This document shows, in pieces, positions 1-8,680 of a stretch of DNA of 64,000 bases. The stretch is from the NCBI RefSeq assembly GCF_028606985.1, contig NZ_CP117416.1, positions 2,084,001-2,148,000 on the forward strand. Direction: 5' to 3'. Numbering within the stretch: the stretch's first letter is position 1; each line of letters starts with the position of its first letter. The notes beneath the pieces are model-generated. The model saw nothing but the letters and a program-made list of their open reading frames with translations. It made no database searches and was not told where the DNA came from. This DNA comes from Paenibacillus kyungheensis. GTDB taxonomy: Bacteria; Bacillota; Bacilli; Paenibacillales; Paenibacillaceae. The translations under genes were made by a program, and so were the position numbers.

Positions 1-1
1 T

Positions 2-880
2 GGAGATATTTTAATTCGTGGGAACAGCATATTACAGTTGCCTCCTGAAAAAAGACCAACTGCTATGGTATTCCAAAGTTATAATCTGTGGCCACATATG
101 ACGGTATATGAAAATTTGGCATTTGGTCTGAAAATCCGCAAATATACTAAGGCAGATATGGAGCGTGAAGTGAAAGCCGCTTTAGAAATGGTGCAACTCG
201 GTAGTGCAGCAAGCAAGCATCCTACCCAGTTATCCGGTGGACAGCAACAGCGGGTGGCTCTAGCCAGAGCACTACTATTAAAGCCAGATGTATTACTGCT
301 AGACGAACCTTTTTCCGCTCTGGATGCCAAGCTACGGATGGAGATGCGTGAAGAATTACGTGATATTCAGATGGCTACCGATATGACGATGGTTTTTGTA
401 ACACATGATCAAGAAGAAGCTTTATCGATCTCAGACCGAATTGTAGTTATGCATGGTGGTCAGATTGAGCAATTGTCTACACCACAGGACATCTATGATA
501 CGCCACAATCGCTGTTTGTCGCTAATTTTATCGGTCGTATCAATGTATTAAAGGGGGTGAGTGATGGACAGCATATTACAGTGGGTGGATTGCGTCTGCC
601 TAATCCAAAGTTAGAATTGCCTATCGGACATTGTATCGTTGCTGTTCGTCCAGAAGACATGTACCTGTCTGAACAAGAAGAAGGCTTAACAGGTCATATT
701 CGTCAGGTCATGGTACTCGGTCATTATGCAGAAGTATCAGTCAATTATGAAGAAGAAGTTCTTAAAGTATTTGTACCTCGTCAACAAGCGGCTACCTTAC
801 ATCCAGGTCAACCGATATCGCTGATGTTTAGTAAAATGAATGTTTTTCCAGAAATCAGTGTATCGGAAGCAGACAAATAA
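2..880 (+). CDS. ABC importer ATPase, PotA/PhnT type (5' truncated)
   Basis: Cytoplasmic ATPase that should energise the importer encoded with it. The frame is open to the left edge, so the start and Walker A lie outside the window. Visible are the Q-loop (FQSYNLWPH), the signature LSGGQQQRVALARAL, Walker B with D-loop (LLLDEPFSALDAK), the H-loop (FVTHDQEEAL) and a C-terminal TOBE-like region of roughly 90 residues with a VAVRPEDM segment, as in the polyamine, iron and 2-aminoethylphosphonate ATPases. It is followed 57 bp later by the binding protein and then a permease, so it belongs to a dedicated transporter. Substrate is not determinable from this subunit. A second permease, usual in this family, may lie upstream of the window. 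Confidence 0.93.
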   Translation, partial: GDILIRGNSILQLPPEKRPTAMVFQSYNLWPHMTVYENLAFGLKIRKYTKADMEREVKAALEMVQLGSAASKHPTQLSGGQQQRVALARALLLKPDVLLLDEPFSALDAKLRMEMREELRDIQMATDMTMVFVTHDQEEALSISDRIVVMHGGQIEQLSTPQDIYDTPQSLFVANFIGRINVLKGVSDGQHITVGGLRLPNPKLELPIGHCIVAVRPEDMYLSEQEEGLTGHIRQVMVLGHYAEVSVNYEEEVLKVFVPRQQAATLHPGQPISLMFSKMNVFPEISVSEADK

Positions 881-937
881 CAAGAAGCTCATGCTAAATT
901 CATCTCAAAAGCAGTTATTTTAAAGGAGGATGTTCTT

Positions 938-2092
938 GTGTTAAACAAAGCAAAAATGAGTATTCTACTGATGGTTGGATTATGTATGGTTATGGCGTTA
1001 GCCGGATGTGGAGGCAAATCCGCGACCAACGAAGCCAATGCAAGTAGTTCTTCTGCAAACACCACAGAGATTTCTTTGTATACCAGTGGTTCGTTAAATG
1101 TAAAAGAATTATGGGAAACGTTAATTCCAGAGTTTGAAAAAGCTAATCCAACGATCAAAGTTAAATTGGTATATCTTCCATCCGGAACAGGTGGACAATC
1201 TGCACTGGATCGCCTTTTAGCTGCCAAGCAAAGTGGACAGACCAATGTAGATGTAGATCTATATGAAGGTAGTCTGGACGATATTACAAAAGGCAACAAA
1301 AATGGAATCTGGGCCAAATTAGATACAGCAAGTGTACCTAACCTCAAAAATATTGACACATCAATATTAAAACAAGTAAATGATATGGCTGTTCCTTACC
1401 GCGCTTCGTCAGTAGTACTGGCGTACAATAGCCAAAATGTACCTAACCCTCCGAAAACAGCAGACGAGTTATACGATTGGATTCGTCAACATCCCGGCAA
1501 ATTTGCTTATAATGACCCTTCTACAGGTGGAGCAGGTAGTTCATTTGTAACTACAGCCATTTACAATTTTTTACCCCCTGAAGATATGAATAGTAGTGAT
1601 CCTGCTATCGCACAGAAATGGGATCAAGGATTTAATTTGTTAAAACAATTAGGGCCGTCTATGTATCAGCAAGGAATCTATCCGAAAAAAAATCAAGGCA
1701 CACTCGATTTACTTGCTAATGGTGAAGTAGATATGGTTCCAGCATGGTCAGATATGGCACTAGAACAGATCAACAAACAGCTATTACCAGATACAACCAA
1801 GCTAACTCAGATCAGCCCTGCTTTTACAGGTGGCCCTGCGTATCTGATGGTGCCTGAAATGTCGACCAAAAAAGAAGCTGCACAAAAATTGCTTGATTAT
1901 ATACTTACACCGGAAGCTCAGACGATTGTAGTGAACAAAATGTACGGTTACCCTGGGATCAAATGGGATCTAATGTCTAAAGAATTACAAGATAAATTTG
2001 CAAGTGTGTCTGCATCGTACCGTCAATTTAATGGTGGAGATCTACAACAAGAGATTTACAAACGCTGGCAGACTGATGTTGCAGGTCAATGA
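938..2092 (+). CDS. Extracellular solute-binding lipoprotein
   Basis: Membrane-anchored substrate receptor of the importer. It starts at GTG behind AAAGGAGGA with 7-nt spacing. A basic start and hydrophobic stretch lead to the lipobox LAGC (Cys24), followed by a Ser/Asn/Thr-rich linker. The remaining 360 residues have the layout of type II periplasmic binding proteins (ISLYTSGSL at the mature N-terminus, then EFEKANPTIKVKLVYLPSG), as in the Fe3+/polyamine/phosphonate-type receptors. Its stop overlaps the permease start (ATGA), implying translational coupling. The ligand is unknown; the nearby PHP hydrolase suggests an organic compound that is hydrolysed after uptake, which is inference. Confidence 0.92.
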   Translation: MLNKAKMSILLMVGLCMVMALAGCGGKSATNEANASSSSANTTEISLYTSGSLNVKELWETLIPEFEKANPTIKVKLVYLPSGTGGQSALDRLLAAKQSGQTNVDVDLYEGSLDDITKGNKNGIWAKLDTASVPNLKNIDTSILKQVNDMAVPYRASSVVLAYNSQNVPNPPKTADELYDWIRQHPGKFAYNDPSTGGAGSSFVTTAIYNFLPPEDMNSSDPAIAQKWDQGFNLLKQLGPSMYQQGIYPKKNQGTLDLLANGEVDMVPAWSDMALEQINKQLLPDTTKLTQISPAFTGGPAYLMVPEMSTKKEAAQKLLDYILTPEAQTIVVNKMYGYPGIKWDLMSKELQDKFASVSASYRQFNGGDLQQEIYKRWQTDVAGQ

Positions 2093-2928
2093 TGATGAAT
2101 TCTACTGTAAAAAAAGGGATACTAGGGCTTGCTCTAGTTATCCCTTCCTTTCTTATTTTGTTTTTTGTCGTGATCTTGCCTATTTTGTATGCTATTCGAG
2201 AAAGCTTAATCGATGAAAATGGTAGTGGATTTGGCTTAGCCAATTATATTCGTTTATTTACCGAGCCAACGATGCGCAAAAATATTATCTATACATTAAA
2301 TGTAACCGTTGTTTCTACTTTGTTATCGTTAGTAATCAGTTATGCGTTAGCCGTCTATCTACGGTTTGGTCATGGGTGGGTGGTGCAATGGATCAACCGC
2401 TTATATTTTATCCCGATGTTCGTACCCGGTGTGATTGCCACTTATGGTCTGATTACAATGTATGGTAATCATGGTTGGTTATCAAGACTGTTGTTATTGA
2501 TCGGAATCGATACATTTCCCAAAATTATTTACGATTATAAAGGATTATTACTTGCTAACTTATGGTTTAATATTCCGTTCTCAACGATGTTATTAAGTTC
2601 TGCTCTAGCGGCAGTACCTAACTCGGTCATCGAAAGTGCACGTGATGCAGGGGCAAATATCTGGCAGTTATTTTTTCGATTTGTTTTGCCACTCTCTTAT
2701 AAAACGATGTGGGTAGCAATCACATTTATTTTTATGGGCGTAATCGGTAGTTTTACCGCTCCTTTTCTAATTGGTGCTAATGCTCCTCAAGTATTAGGGG
2801 TCGCTATGCAACAAGTCTTTTCTAATTATCAGGAGACTCATACTGCAAGTGCGATGGCTGTATTGATGTTTTTACTGTGTTCAGTCATGGGTTATTTCTA
2901 TATTCGAACGATGGGGAAAGAGGGATAA
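2089..2928 (+). CDS. ABC importer permease
   Basis: Integral membrane subunit of the importer, 279 residues with about six hydrophobic segments (first at residues 11-31). It carries the cytoplasmic coupling EAA-type motif (ESARDAGANIWQLFFRFVLPLS, about residues 183-204) that contacts the ATPase. Length and motif fit the PotB/PhnU-like permeases. It overlaps the binding-protein gene by 4 bp. Only this permease is in the window, yet such systems usually have two; a second may precede the truncated ATPase gene, or this one may act as a homodimer. Confidence 0.92.
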   Translation: MMMNSTVKKGILGLALVIPSFLILFFVVILPILYAIRESLIDENGSGFGLANYIRLFTEPTMRKNIIYTLNVTVVSTLLSLVISYALAVYLRFGHGWVVQWINRLYFIPMFVPGVIATYGLITMYGNHGWLSRLLLLIGIDTFPKIIYDYKGLLLANLWFNIPFSTMLLSSALAAVPNSVIESARDAGANIWQLFFRFVLPLSYKTMWVAITFIFMGVIGSFTAPFLIGANAPQVLGVAMQQVFSNYQETHTASAMAVLMFLLCSVMGYFYIRTMGKEG

Positions 2929-2933
2929 CATTG

Positions 2934-4286
2934 ATGAACAACACTCAACATGACGCTAACGTTATTAGTACAGCAACATTAGATGTTTTATTGACACGTG
3001 CTCAACGTTGTTATTTTCAAATAGATGTTCCAGCAAAAGGGTTTGTAGAGTTGCATCTAAAGGCTATGAGTAATAGTCACTGGCAACAGAAAAATCATGA
3101 GTCAGCTATGGTTCGTATCTATATCAATCATCAGTACAATCAAGATTTGATTTTATTTTATGGTAAAGACTCTTTTGTATATCCTCGCTTACTTGGACAA
3201 CTGGAAGCAGGAACTTATGAGATTGAATTGGAATTTCGTGATCCCGAATCTCCTTCCAAAGTAGAAGAGATTCGCTTGGAAAGTTATGAGGCACACTGGA
3301 TCGATGCTACTTCTTCGTCAGCACTGGTCTACCAGCATACACCGATTGTCTATGGACGCAATCTGACTCATGATTATGAAAGTACATTTACAGATACGCC
3401 GCTTCTTGTCATGTATTGGATGCAACAGAAAGAAAATCGCACGGTAATTGAATATCATATGGTATTCAGTCATGAGGATGAAGGTACACCTTCTGGATTA
3501 TTGATGAGTAAATGGGGCAGAACTACAGATATTGAATGGATGTATCGTGTCGAAATTGATCATGCAGGTCATGTATTATCTGCTACATATCAAGGTCCTC
3601 ATCATGTGACAACTTCATTTCAAGGTAAAACCGACTGTGGTGGTCTACCTGTATTACAAGCCGCTACAGCTAACGGTAACTTTGTAGATGAAGTCTGGTC
3701 GAATTATCGCTTGATTCTGCCACCATCTTATCGTTGGTATCCTGAACAAGAACCACGTGAACAGATTATGAGTGTATATCCGTTCACGTATCAGATTACC
3801 AATTGGGAAATGAATCGTCAGTATATCGTAGATCGTAACAACGATCCGTCTTCATGGAAATTGGGAGATCAGCGTCAATATGTATTTATTCAGAGTTCGA
3901 AATATGCTTTGGATGTCTATAATGCTCGTATAGATGTCCAACAGACTTGTCTTGATTATCAAGTGCGCTTACAAGGACAAGAAGAATGGTGGTCATCGAG
4001 CTTTAACGATTTACGAGTTGCTGATTTTCGCGCAGCTTATCAAGGACCAGATTTACATTTTTCGACTACGATTAAGTTACCACCGGGCACTCAGATTGAT
4101 CATATTGCCGAGATTCGGGTGAATCTTTTGCCTGAAGGGGTAGAACGTATCGGTGTCAAAGGAATATATGCGTTTATGTTAGATCAGGAATATAGACCAA
4201 CCATCGGTATCCAATCACAGACACAGGTTGAATTGACCTCGATCTCTCCTGTACAGACATTGTGGAATTGCTTGACGTTGATCTAG
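2934..4286 (+). CDS. Uncharacterised beta-rich protein in the importer/PHP operon
   Basis: I do not recognise this 450-residue protein. The ATG at 2934 is preferred because AGAGGG lies about 10 nt before it and the longer frame would run back into the permease. There is no signal peptide or clear membrane segment, so it should be cytoplasmic. The sequence alternates hydrophobic and polar residues with many aromatic residues (FVELHLKAM, AGTYEIELEF), which suggests beta-sandwich domains, perhaps carbohydrate-binding-like at the N-terminus. It begins 5 bp after the permease stop, so it is co-transcribed and probably acts in the same pathway as the PHP hydrolase. No catalytic motif was identified. 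Confidence 0.8.
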   Translation: MNNTQHDANVISTATLDVLLTRAQRCYFQIDVPAKGFVELHLKAMSNSHWQQKNHESAMVRIYINHQYNQDLILFYGKDSFVYPRLLGQLEAGTYEIELEFRDPESPSKVEEIRLESYEAHWIDATSSSALVYQHTPIVYGRNLTHDYESTFTDTPLLVMYWMQQKENRTVIEYHMVFSHEDEGTPSGLLMSKWGRTTDIEWMYRVEIDHAGHVLSATYQGPHHVTTSFQGKTDCGGLPVLQAATANGNFVDEVWSNYRLILPPSYRWYPEQEPREQIMSVYPFTYQITNWEMNRQYIVDRNNDPSSWKLGDQRQYVFIQSSKYALDVYNARIDVQQTCLDYQVRLQGQEEWWSSSFNDLRVADFRAAYQGPDLHFSTTIKLPPGTQIDHIAEIRVNLLPEGVERIGVKGIYAFMLDQEYRPTIGIQSQTQVELTSISPVQTLWNCLTLI

Positions 4287-4327
4287 AGAAGTGGGTATAG
4301 CCGATAAGGAAAAGGAGACAGTTGTCG

Positions 4328-4774
4328 ATGGAAAAATGGTTGCACGTATCTGGTAGTATTGATCCGTTAGCTTCACAGACTCATATTACGTATACTTTTC
4401 CGATATTAGAACAAGCATCGATGATTCGTATCGAGTTCAAGTATGCTCCCAAAACGTTAACAGATGCCGCTCAAGCTCAAACTATAATTGAATCTGCGAT
4501 GGTTCGATATGGCTATGACGCGCCACAAGAACATGAATGGCAAAAGTATGCTCCGCTACAAAATCTGATTACACTATCTGTCGATGATCCACAAACCCAT
4601 CGCGGACAAGCGCATCGGCAAGACTCACAACAGACTCATTTTTTATCAATAGATCATGCTTCGCCAGGATTTTGGAAAGGTTCTAATCCTGTAGGAGAAT
4701 GGAAAGTAATATTAAGTGTTCATTCGATTGTGACGCCAGAATGTCATTATCAAATTGAAGTATGGGGGGATTAA
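4328..4774 (+). CDS. Small uncharacterised beta-sandwich-like protein
   Basis: A 148-residue protein without signal peptide. ATG 4328 was chosen because AGGAG at 4313-4317 is 10 nt away; a TTG at 4322 would be only 4 nt away. The C-terminal pattern GEWKVILSVHSIVTPECHYQIEVWGD resembles the last strands of PPC/P-domain-like jelly rolls; this is resemblance only. It is sandwiched between the other unknown protein and the PHP metallohydrolase, whose ribosome site overlaps this gene's 3' end. It may be a non-catalytic partner of the hydrolase, because some CehA/McbA-family proteins carry extra beta domains in the same chain. That role is inference. Confidence 0.72.
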   Translation: MEKWLHVSGSIDPLASQTHITYTFPILEQASMIRIEFKYAPKTLTDAAQAQTIIESAMVRYGYDAPQEHEWQKYAPLQNLITLSVDDPQTHRGQAHRQDSQQTHFLSIDHASPGFWKGSNPVGEWKVILSVHSIVTPECHYQIEVWGD

Positions 4775-4778
4775 CAAT

Positions 4779-5864
4779 ATGAAATGGATACCTTCTGAAT
4801 TACATACTCATACACTTCATAGTGATGGACAACACACTTTAGATGAACTGGTACAGTCAGCTCTGCATCTAGGTATTGATTGTATTGCACTCACCGATCA
4901 TAATACACAGTCGGGTCTACAAGATCGTCAGCGTATTCAACACGAGACAGGTATTCATATTATTCCTGGTATGGAATGGACTACGTTCTACGGGCATATG
5001 ATTACGATGGGGATTTATAAATATGTGGATTGGCGTAATCTGGGTATACATGATATTGAAAAAGGGATCGATCAGGTACATGCACAAGGCGGTCTTGTAG
5101 GTATTGCTCATCCATTTCGGATAGGTAGCCCTATCTGTACAGGTTGTTATTGGGAATATCCAATAACAAATTGGCAAAAAGTAGATTATATCGAAGTCTG
5201 GTCTACATTAATGCCGTCTATCAAAAAAGACAGCCAGCGTGCTTTTGCCTGGTGGACATCTTTACTAAATGAGGGGCATCAAATAACAGCTACCAGTGGT
5301 CGAGATTGGCATCGCACAGAAGATCACGATGCTCCAGCGGCTATTACATACATAGGTACAGAAGATGAAGAAAAGTTGTGGCATTCATTAGATATATTGC
5401 AGACTTCAGATGTATCGTATACAGATCGTGTAGAGCTAGAACCCAAAGATCATTCTGCTCTGACCGCTCTTCGTCAAGGAGCAGTCACTGTTACGATGGG
5501 GCCTTTGCTTACTTTTACCGCCCATATTGCCCATCCAATTCATGATGATCAATCTAAGCGTTATCATATTGGACAAGAACTCTATTGCCCACCCCATGAA
5601 AAATTAAAGTTAGAGATAGCGTTAGATACGATTTGTCGTCAGCAATATTACACATTAGCCGATCAATCGTTACGCTTAGTAGTAAATAGCAACCGGGGAA
5701 TATTGTTCGAACAACAAATTCCAGTGCAAACAGAAGTATATGATTGTGAATTAGAACAGACTCAAGTATTAAGCTGGGTACGGGTCGAGCTGTATGGCTA
5801 TTTTGCGGAAACGTATAGCATGATTGCTTTTACCAATGCTATCTATATCACTCATTCACTATAA
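4779..5864 (+). CDS. CehA/McbA-type PHP metallohydrolase
   Basis: Predicted metal-dependent phosphoesterase or amidohydrolase, 361 residues. The PHP signature is intact: HTHTLHSDG near residue 8 (metal-binding HxH), LTDHNT near residue 40, the Glu of PGMEWT, AHPFR near residue 112, and a late DWH in SGRDWHRTEDH. The first gene of this family characterised is the carbaryl hydrolase CehA, but members mostly have unknown substrates. The ATG at 4779 directly follows GGGGGGA. It lies in the transporter operon upstream of a GntR repressor, so it probably cleaves the imported compound or a derivative. The C-terminal 100 residues look like an extra beta domain. Confidence 0.88.
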   Translation: MKWIPSELHTHTLHSDGQHTLDELVQSALHLGIDCIALTDHNTQSGLQDRQRIQHETGIHIIPGMEWTTFYGHMITMGIYKYVDWRNLGIHDIEKGIDQVHAQGGLVGIAHPFRIGSPICTGCYWEYPITNWQKVDYIEVWSTLMPSIKKDSQRAFAWWTSLLNEGHQITATSGRDWHRTEDHDAPAAITYIGTEDEEKLWHSLDILQTSDVSYTDRVELEPKDHSALTALRQGAVTVTMGPLLTFTAHIAHPIHDDQSKRYHIGQELYCPPHEKLKLEIALDTICRQQYYTLADQSLRLVVNSNRGILFEQQIPVQTEVYDCELEQTQVLSWVRVELYGYFAETYSMIAFTNAIYITHSL

Positions 5865-5925
5865 TGAACTGATTATAATTACGACACTCTTATATTTTGC
5901 CTATAGAAAGGATGTATAGATTCAT

Positions 5926-6639
5926 ATGTCTGCCAAGCAGGAAACCGTCAAACTTCGTATCGAGCAATGGATCGCAGAACATCATATTCATGCTGGAGAC
6001 CAATTACCTTCTGAATCTACATTAGCTACTGAATTTAGAGTCTGTCGTACTACTGTTCGTGGAGCCATTCGTAAGCTAAGAGATGAAGGGAAATTGTTTG
6101 TCAAACATGGCAGTGGTACGTTTTTGACCCGTACATTGCAACATATCCCAAGTTCACTGGATCGACTGTATAGTATAGGAGATATGATTCGTTCAGCAGG
6201 TCTAACAGAAGACCAACGATTAGCTTATATCATTTCAGAAAAGTGTCCTAGTGAAGTGGCTGAACGAATGGAACTATCTGTCGATGAACCGATGATCGTT
6301 TTGGAACGTTCACGAATGGCAAATGGCGAAATTGTCGCTCATTCGATCAACTATATGCCGGTGCAACTTGTGGGCAATACCTTTGATGAAAGTGTATTTA
6401 CAGGATCTTTATTTCAACATTTAGAACAACAGGTAGGTATTCAGATTGTAGGAGCAGATTCAGAATTGACAGTGCCACTTTCTACAGATCCACATAGTCA
6501 AAAGTTATGTGTTCATCCACAATCTGCTGTTTTATTGCTTAAACAGACGCATTATGATGAAATGAATCGGAAAGTATTATATTCTTACGACTATGTTCGC
6601 AACGATATTTTCACATTTTGGATAAGACGAACACGATAA
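5926..6639 (+). CDS. GntR/HutC-family transcriptional regulator
   Basis: DNA-binding regulator of 237 residues. The N-terminal winged helix (about residues 5-70) has the family pattern, with the recognition region TEFRVCRTTVRGAIRKLRDEG and the wing GSGTFL. Residues 95-235 fit the UTRA effector domain of the HutC subfamily (VLERSRMANGEIVAHSINYMP, ending in SYDYVRNDIFTFW). ATG 5926 follows AAAGGA. It sits 61 bp downstream of the PHP gene on the same strand, so it is probably the operon's local repressor responding to the imported compound or its breakdown product. No operator could be tested because the operon promoter lies outside the window. Confidence 0.92.
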   Translation: MSAKQETVKLRIEQWIAEHHIHAGDQLPSESTLATEFRVCRTTVRGAIRKLRDEGKLFVKHGSGTFLTRTLQHIPSSLDRLYSIGDMIRSAGLTEDQRLAYIISEKCPSEVAERMELSVDEPMIVLERSRMANGEIVAHSINYMPVQLVGNTFDESVFTGSLFQHLEQQVGIQIVGADSELTVPLSTDPHSQKLCVHPQSAVLLLKQTHYDEMNRKVLYSYDYVRNDIFTFWIRRTR

Positions 6640-6655
6640 ATAAATTAAAATTAAA

Positions 6656-6670
6656 TGATAATCATTATCA
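6656..6670. promoter_or_regulatory. Fur box, perfect 7-1-7
   Basis: TGATAATCATTATCA is an exact match to the Bacillus 7-1-7 Fur consensus TGATAATNATTATCA. It covers the presumed -35 element of the exporter promoter, so iron-loaded Fur should block RNA polymerase. Confidence 0.9.
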
Positions 6671-6693
6671 ATGGAGAAAATTAATGCTATAAT
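6665..6693 (+). promoter_or_regulatory. Sigma-A promoter of the ABC exporter
   Basis: TTATCA (6665-6670) and TATAAT (6688-6693) are 17 bp apart, with a TGN extension before the -10. The -35 is the last part of the Fur box. Transcription should start near 6700, leaving a leader of about 100 nt. Confidence 0.75.
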
Positions 6694-6738
6694 AGCCATC
6701 TGGATGTAGTTTTATACTACACCGGTGGTTATTTTTTT
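6691..6738 (+). terminator. Hairpin with T-tract in the exporter leader
   Basis: A stem of about 16 pairs with two bulges (6692-6710 with 6716-6732) is followed by T7. It can terminate the upstream GntR operon. Because the exporter promoter starts transcription inside the 5' arm, its apical part (6700-6725) would also lie at the very start of the exporter transcript. Confidence 0.75.
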
Positions 6739-6797
6739 AGCTACAATACATATATTTCTAAATTACACATCAATGATGTGGAGAAAAGGAGACAGCA

Positions 6798-8513
6798 ATG
6801 TTAAAACGTTTTTTTGCTTATTATCGTCCTTACAAAGGATTATTTGTGATCGATTTTGGCTGTGCGATTATTGCAGCTATTCTTGAATTAGCTTTTCCAT
6901 TAGCAGTAAACCGCGTTATCGATGATTTACTTCCGGGTGGAGAATGGCGTGTCATTTTATGGGCATGTGTGGGATTACTAGGAATATTCGTCGTTAGTTC
7001 ATTTCTTAATTATGTCGTAACTTATTGGGGACATAAGCTAGGAATCAATATTGAGACCGATATGCGCAAAAAGCTATTTGATCATGTGCAGCGGTTACCG
7101 TTTCGCTTTTTCGATAATGCGAAGACAGGGCATCTGGTATCTCGTATGACTAATGATCTGATGGATATTGGTGAGATTGCTCATCATGGACCTGAAGATT
7201 TATTTATCGCTGTGATGACACTTGTTGGTGCATTTGCTTTGATGGCTAGTATTAATATGGATCTAGCAATTTTAACCTTTGTAGTTGTGCCTTTGATGAT
7301 CTATTTATCACTCTTTTTTGGACGCAAAATGTCAGTCGCTTTCCGGCGTATGTTTGGAGATATCGCTGATTTTAATGCACGTGTCGAAAATAACGTTACT
7401 GGAATGCGTGTTGTACAAGCTTTTGCTAACGAAGATCATGAAATCAGTCAATTTGCGATCAACAATGGACGTTTTCGCCGTACTAAGCTTGTAGCGTATC
7501 GCATTATGGCGTGGAATTCGTCGATTAGCTATATTTTGATGAAATTCGTTTCTATTTTTGTACTTGTATGTGGTACATGGTTTGTGATTGAAAAAGGGAT
7601 GAGTTATGGTGACTTTATCGCTTTTGTACTTTTATCTAATGTATTTTTAGCGCCGATCAAGCAATTGAATTCGGTTATTGAAACGTATCCTAAAGGAATA
7701 GCAGGCTTCCGTCGTTTTGAAGAATTGCTGAATACCGATACAGAGATTCATGATCTACCGGATGCTCAAGAAGTAAGTGGGCTTAAAGGAAATATTGTGT
7801 ACAACGATGTATCGTTCGGTTATGAAGGTAAAGATTATATTTTGAAAGGGATCAATCTTCATATTCGCGAAGGAGAAACAGTGGCTCTTGTAGGCCCTTC
7901 TGGTGCTGGTAAAACAACAATATGTAGTCTATTGCCACGCTTCTATGATATTGCTGAAGGTGAAGTGACGATAGATGGTATTGATATTCGCAAGATGACA
8001 TTATCTTCATTACGCTCCCAGATCGGTGTTGTACAACAAGAAGTCTTTTTATTCGATGGTACGATTCGTGAAAATATTGCTTACGGCAAACTGGGAGCAA
8101 CTGAAGAAGAAATATGGACAGCCGCTCGTCAAGCACAGCTTGAAGAAGTGATTACTTCGTATGAAGAAGGAATGGATACAATTATCGGAGAACGTGGCGT
8201 GAAGCTATCCGGTGGACAGAAGCAAAGGCTATCGATTGCTCGTATGTTCCTCAAAAATCCACCGATTTTGATTCTAGATGAAGCGACATCTGCGCTCGAT
8301 ACCGAGACAGAAGCAGCAATTCAGCAATCTTTAAATGAATTGTCGCAAGGAAGAACAACATTGATTATTGCGCATCGTCTGGCTACGATCAAAAATGCAG
8401 ATCGTATTATCGTTGTTACCAAAGAAGGTATCGCTGAACAAGGCGCTCATGATGAACTCATTCAAGCTGGTGGTGCATACAGCCGTCTACATGCCGCTCA
8501 ATTCGGTACGTAA
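6798..8513 (+). CDS. ABC exporter, fused membrane and ATPase half-transporter
   Basis: Homodimer- or heterodimer-forming exporter, 571 residues. The first 310 residues carry six membrane segments of the type I exporter fold; the rest is the ATPase with Walker A GPSGAGKTT (about residue 363), Q-loop, signature LSGGQKQRLSIARM (about 471), Walker B ILILDEATSALD (about 491) and H-loop IAHRL (about 522). Closest in layout to the Bacillus YknU/YfiB/BmrA class. It is a single gene with no second half-transporter beside it, so a homodimer is likely. The perfect Fur box over its promoter and the siderophore genes next door suggest export of a siderophore or protection under iron starvation; the substrate itself is not shown by the sequence. 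Confidence 0.93.
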   Translation: MLKRFFAYYRPYKGLFVIDFGCAIIAAILELAFPLAVNRVIDDLLPGGEWRVILWACVGLLGIFVVSSFLNYVVTYWGHKLGINIETDMRKKLFDHVQRLPFRFFDNAKTGHLVSRMTNDLMDIGEIAHHGPEDLFIAVMTLVGAFALMASINMDLAILTFVVVPLMIYLSLFFGRKMSVAFRRMFGDIADFNARVENNVTGMRVVQAFANEDHEISQFAINNGRFRRTKLVAYRIMAWNSSISYILMKFVSIFVLVCGTWFVIEKGMSYGDFIAFVLLSNVFLAPIKQLNSVIETYPKGIAGFRRFEELLNTDTEIHDLPDAQEVSGLKGNIVYNDVSFGYEGKDYILKGINLHIREGETVALVGPSGAGKTTICSLLPRFYDIAEGEVTIDGIDIRKMTLSSLRSQIGVVQQEVFLFDGTIRENIAYGKLGATEEEIWTAARQAQLEEVITSYEEGMDTIIGERGVKLSGGQKQRLSIARMFLKNPPILILDEATSALDTETEAAIQQSLNELSQGRTTLIIAHRLATIKNADRIIVVTKEGIAEQGAHDELIQAGGAYSRLHAAQFGT

Positions 8514-8554
8514 CAGGTAGTGAAGTAAGAAATACAGAATTGTTTTAAACATTT

Positions 8555-8613
8555 AAAAGCTAGCATCCCGATCAAGAACATGTACTGTTCTTGCAAAGGA
8601 TACTAGCTTTTTT
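8555..8613. terminator. Rho-independent terminator
   Basis: AAAAGCTAGCATCC pairs with GGATACTAGCTTTTTT, with an inner 7-bp hairpin (8573-8593) and a T-run. It lies between the convergent exporter and AraC genes and can act in both directions. The 3' arm shares 18 bases with the terminator at 42302-42336. Confidence 0.85.
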
Positions 8614-8680
8614 ATTGTATTCGTATCGTATTTTAATTGAACATATTCTACTAGCAACAATTAGTATTAAAAGATTAACA

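Noticed and set aside
889-1359. 156-codon minus-strand frame across the binding-protein gene
   Set aside because: Antisense to a clear lipoprotein gene and covering its ribosome site; no own ribosome site.
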